A stretch of 64,000 nucleotides of DNA from Prochlorococcus sp. AG-363-P01. GTDB lineage: Bacteria > Cyanobacteriota > Cyanobacteriia > PCC-6307 > Cyanobiaceae. Where the stretch lies: positions 1 to 64,000 of the forward strand of contig QCGC01000001.1 of the NCBI GenBank assembly GCA_003278225.1. Direction: 5' to 3'. Of this stretch, positions 11,538 to 22,289 are shown piece after piece. The position numbers and the translations under genes were made by a program. The notes under the pieces were generated by a model that ran no database searches, was not told the origin of the DNA, and saw only the letters and a program-made list of their open reading frames with translations. Every line of letters begins with the position of its first letter. The first letter of the stretch is position 1.

Positions 11538-12569
11538 TTAATTAAGTCTCTCATTTTGCTCAGCAAGCATGCGTGCTCTGCATGCAGCACTAAATAAACC
11601 TGCCTGTGGATCAGTAAGAGCCATAATTGGTAATTTGCTTATGTAATTTGAAAAACGACCTTTTCTTCTCATAGAGCTTAGAAAGATTCCAGATTTTATG
11701 CCTTCTATATGTTTGTGAGCTGTTCCACCTGCTATCCATAGCCCATCCTCACATAATTCCATAAGGGCGAGGTCTCCCGCTGCTGATCCATACGCACTCA
11801 GCCAATGATTTACAACCTCAATCATTTTCTCATCGTCATCTTTAGCCGCTTTGCTTGCTAGTGCAGGCAGATCAATCTTCGGATTGAAGCGCCATTCTTC
11901 TGCACTTGCTTTTAACGGATGTGATTTTGCATCTGGCTTAGATAGCCTCCATCGAGCTATGTGACCTAGACCATTACCACTTACAACTCTTTCAACTGAT
12001 AATCTTTCAAGACTGAGATCTGATTTGAGCCACTCAGACATTTCCCATTCTATCTTGGATCGTGGAGAAAATTCGCTATGACCTCCTTCACTAGAAAGAG
12101 GTATCAATTCGTTTTGATTTATAACACCTTTAGCCATTCCAAGTCCTGTCCCAGCTGCAATTACAGCAACTCTTTTATTAGAATTATTTGAGTAGACCTT
12201 CTTTTGAATTTCTATATATTGAGCTCTCTCAAAGTATCGGATTCCATATATAAGAACACAAATATCATTAATTAGTTCAAGGGAATCAAGTTTTGCCGAT
12301 TTACATAAGTTGTCTTCTTTGATTAACCAATTCAAATTAGTTAGTTTACATGATCCATTCAAAACGGGCCCAGCAATAGCAAGACATCCTTTTTTTGGTC
12401 GTTTGACACCATTTGGTAAGTTTTCTAGAAAATCCGAAATCATTGGTTCTAGTGATTTCCATTCTCTTGATATATACTTTTTCTTATGAAGTTTTTTTAG
12501 GCCTCGTTGCCAAGAAAAAACACCTAATAGTGTCTTAGTACCCCCTATATCACCCGCTAGGAAGTTCAT
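11538..12569 (-). CDS. glk: Glucokinase
   Basis: LAGDIGGTKTLLGVF, VAVIAAGTGLGMA, SEGGHSEFSPRSKIEWEMSEWL. Confidence 0.93.
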   Translation of the reverse strand: MNFLAGDIGGTKTLLGVFSWQRGLKKLHKKKYISREWKSLEPMISDFLENLPNGVKRPKKGCLAIAGPVLNGSCKLTNLNWLIKEDNLCKSAKLDSLELINDICVLIYGIRYFERAQYIEIQKKVYSNNSNKRVAVIAAGTGLGMAKGVINQNELIPLSSEGGHSEFSPRSKIEWEMSEWLKSDLSLERLSVERVVSGNGLGHIARWRLSKPDAKSHPLKASAEEWRFNPKIDLPALASKAAKDDDEKMIEVVNHWLSAYGSAAGDLALMELCEDGLWIAGGTAHKHIEGIKSGIFLSSMRRKGRFSNYISKLPIMALTDPQAGLFSAACRARMLAEQNERLN

Positions 12570-14503
12570 TAATTAGATAGTTTCTTGTTTAGTTCGATTC
12601 CTTTTGCTGCTATTTGTTCATCGATAATTGATAAAAATTCATTAATAGTCATACTTCCTAAGTCTTTTCCTTCTCTTGTTCTTACTGATATTTCTTTATT
12701 TTCTTCTTCTTTATCACCTACTATTAACTGGTAAGGAACACGTTGCAGAGTATGCTCTCTGACTTTAAAACCAATTTTTTCATTTCTTAAATCAGTTTCA
12801 ACTCTATAGCCTTTCTTCAATAGATCATCTAGGATTTTCTTACAGGTATTATTATTTCGCTCTGTAATAGATAAGATAACTATTTGAACTGGGGCCAACC
12901 AACATGGAAACTTACCTTCATAGTTTTCTATTAATATTCCAATAAACCGTTCAAAAGAACCTAATATTGCCCTATGTAGCATCACTGGTGTCTTCTTCTT
13001 ATTGTTTTCATCTATAAAACTTGCGTTCAACCTTTCTGGCATAGAAAAGTCGACTTGGATAGTTCCGCATTGCCAAACCCTTCCTAAGCAGTCTTTAAGT
13101 GAGAATTCTATTTTTGGACCATAGAATGCTCCTTCACCTGGTAGTAATTCCCAATCTAGATTTTTAGTGTTTAGGGCATCTGATAAAGCTTTTTCTGACT
13201 TGTCCCAAATTTCATCACTTCCCACACGTTTTTTTGGCCTTGTAGATAGTTTGATAAATATTGAATCAAAGCCAAATGATTTATATACTTTAAAAACTAA
13301 ATCAATAAACTTAGATACTTCCGATTGAATTTGTGACTCTTCACAAAAAATATGAGCATCATCTTGTGTGAAGTTACGTACACGCATTAATCCATGTAGG
13401 GAGCCTGAAGGTTCATTCCTGTGACAAGAACCGAATTCTGAAAGCCTTATAGGTAAATCCTTATAACTTCTTAGACCTTGATTAAATACTTGTACATGAC
13501 AGGGACAGTTCATCGGTTTTATAGCGTATTCACGATTTTCAGACTTTGTAGTAAACATATCTTCCTTAAACTTATCCCAATGGCCTGATTTTTCCCAAAG
13601 CGTCCGATCTACGGCTAGTGGAGTTTTGATTTCTTTATATCCATTACTATTTAGTAACTGTCTAATATATTGTTCAAGAACTTGATAGATTACCCATCCT
13701 TTTGGATGCCAGAAAATCATTCCTGGGGCCTCTTCCTGAGTATGAAATAGAGATAAATTTTTTGCTATCTTTCTATGATCTCTTCTTTCGGCCTCTTTAA
13801 TCCTGTCAAGGTATTCTTTAAGTTGTTTATTGTTAGCCCAGGCAGTACCATAAATTCTTTGAAGCATAACATTGTTAGAATCCCCCCGCCAATATGCACC
13901 TGCTACTTTCATGAGTTTGAATGACCTCAAATGTTTCGTATTGGGTACATGGGGACCTCTACACATATCAATATATTCTTGATGTCTATATATTTTTATT
14001 TCCTCTCCATTAGGAATCCTATTTATTATTTCTAGCTTGTATTTTTCATTTCTTTCCGAAAAAATTCTATGTGCTTTTTTATTAGAAACTATCTCTACAA
14101 TTATTTCATAGTCTTGGGTTATAAGATCTTTTATTCTCGCCTCAATCTTTTCTAAATCTTCAGGTGTAAATGTTTTTTCAAATTCAATGTCATAATAAAA
14201 ACCATTTTCAATGGTTGGGCCAATAGCCATTTTTGCACTTGGATACAGTTGTTTAACGGCATGTCCAACTAGATGAGCAAATGAATGTCTAATTATTTCT
14301 ATGCCTTCTTCATCTTTAGATGTGATAACACTTACATTTGAATCTGATTTAATTGGGATACAACTATCTATTAACTTTCCATTTACTTTTCCTGCTATTG
14401 CAGCCTTGGCTAATCCAGGTCCAATAGCTTCTGCTATTTCTTTAATAGTTACTGCATTTTCGAAAACTTTTTGGTTGCCATCTGGAAGTGTGATAAGTGG
14501 CAT
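12569..14503 (-). CDS. thrS: Threonyl-tRNA synthetase
   Basis: [65 protein letters not shown]-term. Confidence 0.98.
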   Translation of the reverse strand: MPLITLPDGNQKVFENAVTIKEIAEAIGPGLAKAAIAGKVNGKLIDSCIPIKSDSNVSVITSKDEEGIEIIRHSFAHLVGHAVKQLYPSAKMAIGPTIENGFYYDIEFEKTFTPEDLEKIEARIKDLITQDYEIIVEIVSNKKAHRIFSERNEKYKLEIINRIPNGEEIKIYRHQEYIDMCRGPHVPNTKHLRSFKLMKVAGAYWRGDSNNVMLQRIYGTAWANNKQLKEYLDRIKEAERRDHRKIAKNLSLFHTQEEAPGMIFWHPKGWVIYQVLEQYIRQLLNSNGYKEIKTPLAVDRTLWEKSGHWDKFKEDMFTTKSENREYAIKPMNCPCHVQVFNQGLRSYKDLPIRLSEFGSCHRNEPSGSLHGLMRVRNFTQDDAHIFCEESQIQSEVSKFIDLVFKVYKSFGFDSIFIKLSTRPKKRVGSDEIWDKSEKALSDALNTKNLDWELLPGEGAFYGPKIEFSLKDCLGRVWQCGTIQVDFSMPERLNASFIDENNKKKTPVMLHRAILGSFERFIGILIENYEGKFPCWLAPVQIVILSITERNNNTCKKILDDLLKKGYRVETDLRNEKIGFKVREHTLQRVPYQLIVGDKEEENKEISVRTREGKDLGSMTINEFLSIIDEQIAAKGIELNKKLSN

Positions 14504-14598
14504 GGCTATCTATTCTCTTTGTGTTTTTGTAGGAAATTAATCTTGTTGTTTATGATATAGAGTGTGATCATCATAGAAATAAGTAAATTCTAATGGTT

Positions 14599-15612
14599 TT
14601 AGCTTCTACTTAGTAGGCCCATCGCATTTTGAAGACGTTTGAGAGTTGCATCTGCTACTTCTTCAGCTTGATCACGTCCTATTTTTAGAATGTTGTTGAG
14701 CTCATCACGTTCATTCATGAGCCCATTGTAACGAGACTGAATAGGCGTTAAAGCAGCAATAGTCGCTTCTGCTAATAAAGGTTTAAATTCTCCCCATCCC
14801 ATTGTTGCACATTCTTTTGCAACAACCTCTCTGCCTAAACCACTTAGAATTGAATAAAGAGTAAGTAGATTATTAGCTTCTGGTCTGTTTGGATTATCAA
14901 ACTCTAATCCAACCTCAGCATCTGTTTTTGCGCGCTTAATTTTTTTCGCTATTAAATCTGGTGAGTCTAATAATGTAATTCTACTATTTTCATTGGGATC
15001 ACTCTTACTCATTTTACTATTGCCTTCTGTCAGGCTCATTATTTTCGCACCTTCTTTAAGGATAAGTGATTGGGGAACTTTTAAAATAGGGTTTTTCTTT
15101 GTACCAAAACGAGAATTTATTCTGTTTTGAGCGATATCCCGGGCTAATTCAAGATGTTGTTTCTGGTCTTCTCCGACTGGGACTAAGTCTGCGTCATAAA
15201 GAAGAATGTCAGCGGACATTAAAACTGGATAGTCAAGTAGACCAATAGAAACATTATCTCCTTGCTTGATAGATTTTTCTTTAAATTGGATCATTCTTTC
15301 CATCCAATTTAGTGGGGTTACGCAATTCAGTAGCCAGCAAAGTTCACTATGAGCAGATATTTGACTTTGAACAAAAATTGAACATTCCTTGGGATTCATC
15401 CCACAGGCTATATATAAGGCAGCAGTTGAAATTGTATTTTCTGAAAGGATCTTTGGATCATTAGGAACAGTTAGCGCATGAAGATCTACTACGCAGACAA
15501 ATGTCTCATGATTTTTCTGTAATTCAACCCAATTCCTGATGGCACCTAGCCAATTGCCTAGGTGGAGCGCTCCTGTTGGTTGTACTCCAGATAAGACACG
15601 TTTACGGACCAC
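14599..15612 (-). CDS. trpS: Tryptophanyl-tRNA synthetase
   Basis: LSGVQPTGALHLGNWLGAIRNWV, KMSKSDPNENSRI (KMSKS). Confidence 0.98.
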   Translation of the reverse strand: MVRKRVLSGVQPTGALHLGNWLGAIRNWVELQKNHETFVCVVDLHALTVPNDPKILSENTISTAALYIACGMNPKECSIFVQSQISAHSELCWLLNCVTPLNWMERMIQFKEKSIKQGDNVSIGLLDYPVLMSADILLYDADLVPVGEDQKQHLELARDIAQNRINSRFGTKKNPILKVPQSLILKEGAKIMSLTEGNSKMSKSDPNENSRITLLDSPDLIAKKIKRAKTDAEVGLEFDNPNRPEANNLLTLYSILSGLGREVVAKECATMGWGEFKPLLAEATIAALTPIQSRYNGLMNERDELNNILKIGRDQAEEVADATLKRLQNAMGLLSRS

Positions 15613-15615
15613 TTA

Positions 15616-16203
15616 TTAACTCTCAGTAGATACTTCTGATTTCTCATCATTAGATGAGCTCTCTTTTAAATCAACCTTTTGATTTTCGTCAGAAGAGTTG
15701 CTTGCCTCATCGTTTTCAGTCTCTAAAGCATTACTCCCATCAGGTTGATGCTTTTCAGAAGCAGATAACTCTTCAGAATCTTTGTCCTCCGTTGGTTGCT
15801 TAGGCTTTTCTGGTCTAGCAAAAGGATTTGGCTTAGGGGCACCTCTTTTGAAATTTTGTTTTTCTCCGTCAAAATGGTTGCCTTTAAAACCTTGTCTGGA
15901 ATCCTCTCTCCGCTGCGAAGCTTGGTTCCGAGATTGACTGACTAATTCCTCTAATTTTCCTTCTTCAAGCATCTGAGCGAGTGTTCTGATTGCGAAACCA
16001 AGAACTGCGACAGTAGATCGAAGGTTAAATGCTTCTTGCAAAGAACGTGCGGCTCTCATTTCGTTGTCACTAAGTCGAATACGAAATCCGCCACTTTCTC
16101 TTCCTCCTGCCCCTCTGCCTCCTCGAAAATTTCCTCGAGAATCTTCTCGATTACCATCAAACCGCTTGTTCCTTGGTTGAGGATCGCCGTAGGAATCGCT
16201 CAT
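15616..16203 (-). CDS. Hypothetical protein with RGG-like N-term, central RHH-like segment, acidic disordered C-term
   Basis: FRGGRGAGGRESGGFRIRLSDNEMRAARSLQEAFNLRSTVAVLGFAIRTLAQMLEEGK followed by low-complexity E/S/D-rich tail. Confidence 0.8.
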   Translation of the reverse strand: MSDSYGDPQPRNKRFDGNREDSRGNFRGGRGAGGRESGGFRIRLSDNEMRAARSLQEAFNLRSTVAVLGFAIRTLAQMLEEGKLEELVSQSRNQASQRREDSRQGFKGNHFDGEKQNFKRGAPKPNPFARPEKPKQPTEDKDSEELSASEKHQPDGSNALETENDEASNSSDENQKVDLKESSSNDEKSEVSTES

Positions 16204-16448
16204 GTTTTTCTACATGTTCAGGGCAAGTGTGCCTCATCGAAGGCAGCATCGCGATGATTTTTCTAACTCCTTTAGCAGATTCACATTTGATGATGTTCTG
16301 TAAAAGAGCTTTGCAAAACCAAATTCAGTAACTCTTTGTTAGCTCTTTTCTCTGAAAAGGACCTATTTATGGCTGTTTAGAGGTTTAGGCAATTGCCTCC
16401 CTTCTCAATTTGGCTAAAAATAAAACATATGTGTCTTTGGTTTGTTCC

Positions 16449-17819
16449 GTGAAAATTCCTTATCTTCAAAATAATTTCATTTCTTTTCCCACTGGTAATA
16501 TCCTTAAAGCAGTTTTAGTTATTGGCTCGGTTGGTTTCGGTCAGTTGCTTTTGACTGATTTTGTCCATATCCCTGGTGGGGGTCTAGGGCTTTTAGTTTT
16601 TGGAATTGGTATTTATTGGCTTGCAAAGCCTATGGTTAGTTCGTTTGAGGCTCCTACAACTATTAATGGATGGATAAAACGTTGTCAAAAGGTCATAGAC
16701 CAATTTGAAGCTCTGGAAAATACAGAAGACACAAAATTAAAAAATAAACAAAGGGTTGATCAACTTAATGGAATAATTCAGCAGAAAGGACCACAGAAGT
16801 TAGCTTTTGTAAGTTCTAAAGGGGTTGATTTACCGCCTAAGTCTTCAGTTGAAGAAGCTATTGCTGGTCCAAATCCTTTAAGGCTTTCTTGGTCTTCGTC
16901 TCTTCCTATAAAAAATAATTCTTTGGGTTGGCCTAATGTTCTTATAGAACAAGACCTGTTGGTCTATGTTCTGCCTCTGCCCCTGAGGGCTTCAGACTTG
17001 CTTTGGCTAGAGGATGTTCCAAAAGACCAGCCCTCTTGGGTTTTGGTGGTTTCTGAGGATACTTTAGGTTGGCCTGAACAATTAAAAGGTCTCCAATCTC
17101 AACTTCCTCAAAGGTGGGAAAATAAAATTCTTAGATGGAGAAAATCAGAACAAGATCTCAATAAACTTTTGAGTCCAGTCCGCAGAGTATTAAATAGGCC
17201 AATTAAAAATCTTGATATAACGCGACAGAGGCTTCTATCTCGTCTTCACAATTCGTGGCAGGCAGAGCTAGAGCAGTTGCGCAGGAAAAGATTCAGAGTT
17301 GTTCAAAATAGAACTCAATGGGTTGTTGCTGGGGCAGTATTTGCTTCACCAGTCCCTTCTACTGATTTGTTGGCGCTATCAGTAGCTAATGGTTTGATGA
17401 TCCAAGAAATGGCCGAAATTTGGGGTTGCCCATGGAGATCTGATGCACTCAAGGTAGTAGCCAAGCAATTAGCTTTGGTTGCTGTTGCTCAGGGTGTTGT
17501 GGAGTGGAGTGGCCATGCTTTGCTAAGCGTTGCGAAATTACATGGGAGTAGTTGGCTAGCTGCAGGGACAATGCAAGCCTTAAGTTCTGCTTATTTAACT
17601 CGTGTGGTTGGTCGGTCTATGGCTGATTGGATGGCTTTAAACAATGGAGTTTCGGAGCCTGACTTGGAGGCTTTAAAAAGGCAAGCACCAGAACTTGTAA
17701 AAAATGCTGCAAAACAAGAGCGATTAGATTGGAGCTTGTTTTTAAGGCAAGCTAGTGGGTGGGTTACAGAAAAAGCAAATCAACCTAGAATTGAGACGAC
17801 TTGTCTGGATGTTATATAA
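16449..17819 (+). CDS. DUF697/YcjF-like membrane protein (ORF track start 16410 is a TTG; GTG at 16449 is more likely)
   Basis: GAVFASPVPSTDLLALSVANGLMIQEMAEIWG typical of DUF697; hydrophobic N-terminal pair. Confidence 0.7.
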   Translation: MKIPYLQNNFISFPTGNILKAVLVIGSVGFGQLLLTDFVHIPGGGLGLLVFGIGIYWLAKPMVSSFEAPTTINGWIKRCQKVIDQFEALENTEDTKLKNKQRVDQLNGIIQQKGPQKLAFVSSKGVDLPPKSSVEEAIAGPNPLRLSWSSSLPIKNNSLGWPNVLIEQDLLVYVLPLPLRASDLLWLEDVPKDQPSWVLVVSEDTLGWPEQLKGLQSQLPQRWENKILRWRKSEQDLNKLLSPVRRVLNRPIKNLDITRQRLLSRLHNSWQAELEQLRRKRFRVVQNRTQWVVAGAVFASPVPSTDLLALSVANGLMIQEMAEIWGCPWRSDALKVVAKQLALVAVAQGVVEWSGHALLSVAKLHGSSWLAAGTMQALSSAYLTRVVGRSMADWMALNNGVSEPDLEALKRQAPELVKNAAKQERLDWSLFLRQASGWVTEKANQPRIETTCLDVI

Positions 17820-17988
17820 AAAATTTTTTAACCCTGTCAGTATTTATAAAATGATAATATTTAAAGGATTTATTTTCCAAGAAGGGAATGTGCAAGTTAA
17901 CCCTTGGCTTTACAAAAATTCCTATTAAATCTTTATATTTAATAATTTCTAATGATAGAAATGATCTAACTGAACCATTATAAGTCTA

Positions 17989-18990
17989 ATGATATTTACT
18001 AACTCAAATAGTCTGTTTTCTTTTTTCAATGATTTTTTCTCAAAATTTAATTTAATGGACTTTAATTTTAAGAAAAACAATTTGGCTTTTGTCTTTTTTA
18101 CTTTTTTATTGTTATCTTCATGTTCTTCTTTTAAGCAGGATATCGACAAGAAAGAAAAACCTCTTGTTCTTACAACTTTTACGATTTTAGCTGATATAGC
18201 TAGAAATATTGCTGGGGATAGATTGTTAGTGCATTCGATTACAAAGGTAGGGGCAGAGGTTCATGGTTATCAACCTACCCCTAGTGACTTAGTAAAGGCC
18301 TCTAAGGCTGATTTAATAGTTGAGAATGGTTTAGGACTTGAATTATGGGCACGTAAGTTCACAAAATCAGCAGGTAATGTTCCTACAATTGTCTTAAGTG
18401 AGGGGATGAAACCACTTTTAATAGAAGGTGATTCATATGCAGGAAAACCTAATCCTCATGCATGGATGTCTCCACTAAGAACTATTCATTATATTGATAA
18501 TTTAGTAGAAGGTTTTATAGAGCTGGATCCTTCAGGAAGAAAAATATATATGAGAAATGCAATAAGTTATAAAGCCAGGCTTTTGGAACTTGACAAAGAA
18601 TTAAGAAGAACTCTATCTAAAATTCCAATTAATAAGAAGGTTCTTGTTACTTGCGAGGGAGCTTTTAGCTACCTTACTCATGATTATGGAATGGATGAAG
18701 CTTACCTTTGGCCAGTCAATGCTGAAAGTCAGGTGACTCCTAAGCGTATGCTCAATTTGATTAACGTAATCAAGGAGAGAAAAATCCCAACCATTTTCTG
18801 TGAAAGCACGGTGAGTGCTAAAGCTCAAATTGAAGTTGCACGCTCTTCTGGAGCTGCTTTTGGAGGAACATTCTATGTTGACTCACTTTCATCTAAAGAT
18901 GGACCTGCTCCAACTTTGTTTGACCTGCAGAGACATAACCTACGTCTAATACAAAAGGGCCTTGAATCTGGAATCTCTCAGAACCAATGA
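17989..18990 (+). CDS. mntC: Mn/Zn-type ABC transporter substrate-binding lipoprotein
   Basis: Lipobox LLLSSCSS; VLTTFTILADIARNIAGDRL, HGYQPTPSDL, NPHAWMSP, FCEST, YVDSLS: cluster A-I metal-binding (His, His, Glu, Asp). No ZnuA-like His-rich loop. Confidence 0.85.
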   Translation: MIFTNSNSLFSFFNDFFSKFNLMDFNFKKNNLAFVFFTFLLLSSCSSFKQDIDKKEKPLVLTTFTILADIARNIAGDRLLVHSITKVGAEVHGYQPTPSDLVKASKADLIVENGLGLELWARKFTKSAGNVPTIVLSEGMKPLLIEGDSYAGKPNPHAWMSPLRTIHYIDNLVEGFIELDPSGRKIYMRNAISYKARLLELDKELRRTLSKIPINKKVLVTCEGAFSYLTHDYGMDEAYLWPVNAESQVTPKRMLNLINVIKERKIPTIFCESTVSAKAQIEVARSSGAAFGGTFYVDSLSSKDGPAPTLFDLQRHNLRLIQKGLESGISQNQ

Positions 18991-19781
18991 AACCATTAAT
19001 AAATCAAGTGCAACCCTCTACCTTTCTTGGAATTGAAGCTAATGAAGTATGTGTTGATTACAACGGCACTGTTGCCCTTTATGACGCAAGTCTTCAGTTG
19101 AAGTCAGGTTCTATTTGTGGATTGGTTGGGATGAATGGGGCTGGAAAATCTACTTTCTTTAAGGCTTTGATGGGTTTTGTTAGACCATCAAGAGGCACTA
19201 TAAGGATTAATGGATGTACTGTTCACAAGGCACAGAAAGATCAGATAGTTGCTTATGTACCACAGAACGAAGGTATTGATTGTTCTTTCCCTGTAAGTGT
19301 TTGGGATGTAGTAATGATGGGACGCTATGGGTCTATGAATGTATTTCGAATTCCAAGGGAATCGGATAGAAAGGCAGTTTGGCATGCTCTTGAACGTGTT
19401 GAACTTCTAGAACTTCGTAAAAGACCCATAGGAGTCCTTTCAGGAGGTCAACGCAAAAGGGCTTTTCTAGCCAGAGCTATTGCACAACGAGCTTCAGTAC
19501 TACTTTTGGATGAACCTTTTTCGGGTGTAGACGTTCGTACTGAGAAATTAATGTCAGAACTTTTTTTACAATTTAGAAAAGATGGCCGCACCATTCTCAT
19601 CTCTACACATGACTTGAGTCATGTTCGTGACTTCTGTGATCTTGTTGTTCTTATAAATAAAACTGTTTTGGCGTACGGAGAAACTTCGGAAATTTTTACT
19701 GACGAGAATCTTTCTATGACCTTTGGTGGGATGCATCCAAATGTTCTTTCTGGACCTACCCCCTCATCAGAGGAATTCTGA
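18987..19781 (+). CDS. mntA: Metal ABC transporter ATP-binding protein
   Basis: GLVGMNGAGKSTFFKAL Walker A, LSGGQRKRAFLARAIAQ signature, LLLDEPFSGVD Walker B; ATGA overlap with upstream gene. Confidence 0.88.
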   Translation: MKPLINQVQPSTFLGIEANEVCVDYNGTVALYDASLQLKSGSICGLVGMNGAGKSTFFKALMGFVRPSRGTIRINGCTVHKAQKDQIVAYVPQNEGIDCSFPVSVWDVVMMGRYGSMNVFRIPRESDRKAVWHALERVELLELRKRPIGVLSGGQRKRAFLARAIAQRASVLLLDEPFSGVDVRTEKLMSELFLQFRKDGRTILISTHDLSHVRDFCDLVVLINKTVLAYGETSEIFTDENLSMTFGGMHPNVLSGPTPSSEEF

Positions 19782-20651
19782 ATGATTGATGTTCTCTGCA
19801 CATTTAATCCTTTGAATTGGTTTGTTGAGCCTTTAAGTCACGAATTCATGAGAAGAGCATTAATGGTTAGTGCTTTGGTGGGGGGAGTTTGTGGCCTTTT
19901 GTCCTGTTATATGACTCTTAAGGGTTGGGCTTTAATGGGTGATGCCGTTTCACATGCTGTAATGCCAGGTGTGGTTGTTGCTTATGCTCTTGGGTTGCCC
20001 TTTTCTATTGGTGCTTTTGTGTTTGGTGTAGGATCTGTTGCCTTAATTGGTTTTGTAAAACAAAAGTCTAGGATTAAAGAAGATACAGTTATAGGATTAG
20101 TGTTTACTGGCTTTTTTGCCCTTGGTTTAGTATTGGTTTCTAAGATAAAAAGTAATATTGACCTAATGCATATCCTTTTTGGTAGTCCATTAGGTATTTC
20201 GTATTCAGACTTAAATCAAACATTCATAATATCAGCTATTGTAGTAACTATTTTAACTTTATTTCGTAGAGATCTTATGCTTTATTGCTTTGATCCGACT
20301 CATGCAAGATCTATAGGAATTAATACAGGCCTTTTGCACTATTTACTTTTATCTGTTTTGTCGTTAGCTGCTGTAGCTGGTCTACAAACAGTAGGAATAA
20401 TCCTGGTAGTTGCAATGCTAATAACCCCTGGTGCTACAGCCTATTTGTTGACTGACCGTTTTGATAGAATGACATATTTAGCAGTATTTAGCAGCGCACT
20501 TTCGAGTATAATTGGTGTTTATATTAGTTTTTGGTCGGATATCGAAACAGGAGGCTCTATTGTTCTTGTGCAGACCTTAATTTTCCTTTTAGCTTTCTTA
20601 TTTGCTCCTAGATACGGAATACTAAAATCTCAAACATCAACACATTTATAG
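19782..20651 (+). CDS. mntB: Metal ABC transporter permease
   Basis: Multi-TM ABC-3 family: MTLKGWALMGDAVSHAVMPGVVVAYALGLP. Confidence 0.9.
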   Translation: MIDVLCTFNPLNWFVEPLSHEFMRRALMVSALVGGVCGLLSCYMTLKGWALMGDAVSHAVMPGVVVAYALGLPFSIGAFVFGVGSVALIGFVKQKSRIKEDTVIGLVFTGFFALGLVLVSKIKSNIDLMHILFGSPLGISYSDLNQTFIISAIVVTILTLFRRDLMLYCFDPTHARSIGINTGLLHYLLLSVLSLAAVAGLQTVGIILVVAMLITPGATAYLLTDRFDRMTYLAVFSSALSSIIGVYISFWSDIETGGSIVLVQTLIFLLAFLFAPRYGILKSQTSTHL

Positions 20652-20653
20652 GT

Positions 20654-21859
20654 GTGATTAAACAGTCTGATTTAATCCAGAAAAAGAATTATTCATTAGA
20701 CCAGAAGTGGTCTTGGTGGCCACTTCTTCCTTTATATCCCTATGGTCAAAGACCTACTCTTTTTCAAGAATTAATTCCAAATCAGATTTGGAGTTTTGAG
20801 CAATTGCAAGGGCTTTATTATGTTGCGGTACCAGTACGTTTGACTGTTGTAAAAGTTCCTGGAGGGTTAATGCTAGTAAACCCTCTTCCACCGACCGGTG
20901 AATTGATTAGGGATTTAAAGATTTTAGAGGACAAATATGGCCCAGTTTCGACAATTGTTTTGCCAACTGCTTCTGGTTTAGAGCATAAAATTTCGCTGCC
21001 AGCCTTAGCTCGTGCTTATCCAAAAGCAGTTTTGTGGATTTGTTCGGGTCAATGGAGTTTCCCATTAAATTTCTCTGTGGACTTGCTTGGCATACCAAGA
21101 AGCCGTACCAAAACTTTGCAAGAAGATGGATTCCCTCATGAAGATATTTGCTCTTGGTTTTCGTTAGGGCCGTTGGACATTGGTTTGGGAAGGTTTCAAG
21201 AAATTTCATGTTTTCACAGACCTTCTAATTCACTTCTTGTCACTGATGCTCTGGTTTCAATAAATCCAACACCTCCTAAGTTGTTTGATTTTGATCCGAC
21301 CCCACTTTTATTCCATGCCCGTGATAAGGGCGATCAGTTGTTGCTTGATACACCAGAAAACAGACAAAAGGGATGGCTCAGACTTGTTTTGTTTGCTTCT
21401 TTCCTTAGACCTGCGAAGTTGACTATTCCTCCTTTAACTGAAGTGTTACGCAATGCATTTAAACCTGGCTTACGTAATTCGAAATTTCATTTTGGTATTT
21501 TCCCTTTTTCATGGGAACAGGGCTGGGAAGAATCTGCAAAACAATTAATCGGAGTTGGTAAGTCTCGCATTCAAGTTGCTCCTGTTTTAAGAAGGCTTGT
21601 TTTCCCAAGAGCTAGAGATTCTTATATTCAGTGGTTAGACAAAATCAACTCACTAAATAGCCTTCGATGGTTGATTTCTGCTCATTACTCAGCCCCTATT
21701 AAATTTACTTTAAGAGAAGTGAAATCTTTGTCTTCTAAAGCTTCTAGTGAACCTTGGGTAGTTAATGAAGGTGATTGGAAATTCCTTGATTCTTTGGATG
21801 GGACCCTTCTTAAAAGAGGTATTGTTCCTTCAGATCCTTTGAGTGCATTTAAAGATTGA
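20654..21859 (+). CDS. DUF4336-like conserved protein
   Basis: WWPLLPLYPYGQRPTLFQELIPNQIWSFEQLQGLYYVAVPVRLTVVKVPGGLMLVNPLPPTGE resembles cyanobacterial/plant DUF4336. Confidence 0.75.
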   Translation: MIKQSDLIQKKNYSLDQKWSWWPLLPLYPYGQRPTLFQELIPNQIWSFEQLQGLYYVAVPVRLTVVKVPGGLMLVNPLPPTGELIRDLKILEDKYGPVSTIVLPTASGLEHKISLPALARAYPKAVLWICSGQWSFPLNFSVDLLGIPRSRTKTLQEDGFPHEDICSWFSLGPLDIGLGRFQEISCFHRPSNSLLVTDALVSINPTPPKLFDFDPTPLLFHARDKGDQLLLDTPENRQKGWLRLVLFASFLRPAKLTIPPLTEVLRNAFKPGLRNSKFHFGIFPFSWEQGWEESAKQLIGVGKSRIQVAPVLRRLVFPRARDSYIQWLDKINSLNSLRWLISAHYSAPIKFTLREVKSLSSKASSEPWVVNEGDWKFLDSLDGTLLKRGIVPSDPLSAFKD

Positions 21860-22289
21860 GATCTTCAGGATTTACGACCATCTCCTCATCAGCAAATAGG
21901 TTTTCTTCAAGCTCTTTTCGTTGTTCCATTTGACGTAGAAAATAACCAGTCATCATGGCTGATGCCAACAGATTTGCAAAGTTATCTTTTGTTGAGGTTA
22001 CTTTTACTTCAAATTGTTCTCCTGGCAGCATCCCAAGAAGACCTTGTACATTATGTCTGATTATGTCTTGTATTTCGGGACTGGCTGATTTTGCTACCCG
22101 CTGAAGAACATCAGGAGATTGCTCCTGCAGGTATTGGATAAGAGCATTGCCTTCATGCCCATCATTGTTATCGGTGGCTAGATACTCCGGGTTGAACATC
22201 CCAGTGTGCTTTCCATCATTCATATCAACATATCGCAGCGTGGGCTCATGTCTCATCTCCTTGATGGGTGGGGAACCGAATAGGACCAA
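21849..22289 (-). CDS. DUF760-like protein; true start likely downstream (for example Met at ~22202 or 22223) because the track start overlaps lepB
   Basis: LIQYLQEQSPDVLQRVAKSASPEIQDIIRHNVQGLLGMLPGEQFEVKVTSTKDNFANLLASAMMTGYFLRQMEQR. Confidence 0.75.
   Translation of the reverse strand: MVLFGSPPIKEMRHEPTLRYVDMNDGKHTGMFNPEYLATDNNDGHEGNALIQYLQEQSPDVLQRVAKSASPEIQDIIRHNVQGLLGMLPGEQFEVKVTSTKDNFANLLASAMMTGYFLRQMEQRKELEENLFADEEMVVNPEDLNL

Noticed and set aside
16204-16409. Possible ncRNA or riboswitch in the divergent gap between the RHH-like gene and the DUF697 gene
   Set aside because: No recognisable ncRNA consensus; short inverted matches only.
17880-17930. Imperfect hairpin ccaagaaggg...cccttgg after the DUF697 gene
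   Set aside because: Bulged stem without a clear U-tract; not strong enough to call a terminator.
17949-18149. 66-aa minus ORF overlapping the mntC start
   Set aside because: Overlaps the lipoprotein signal region of mntC; Lys/Asn-rich shadow frame.
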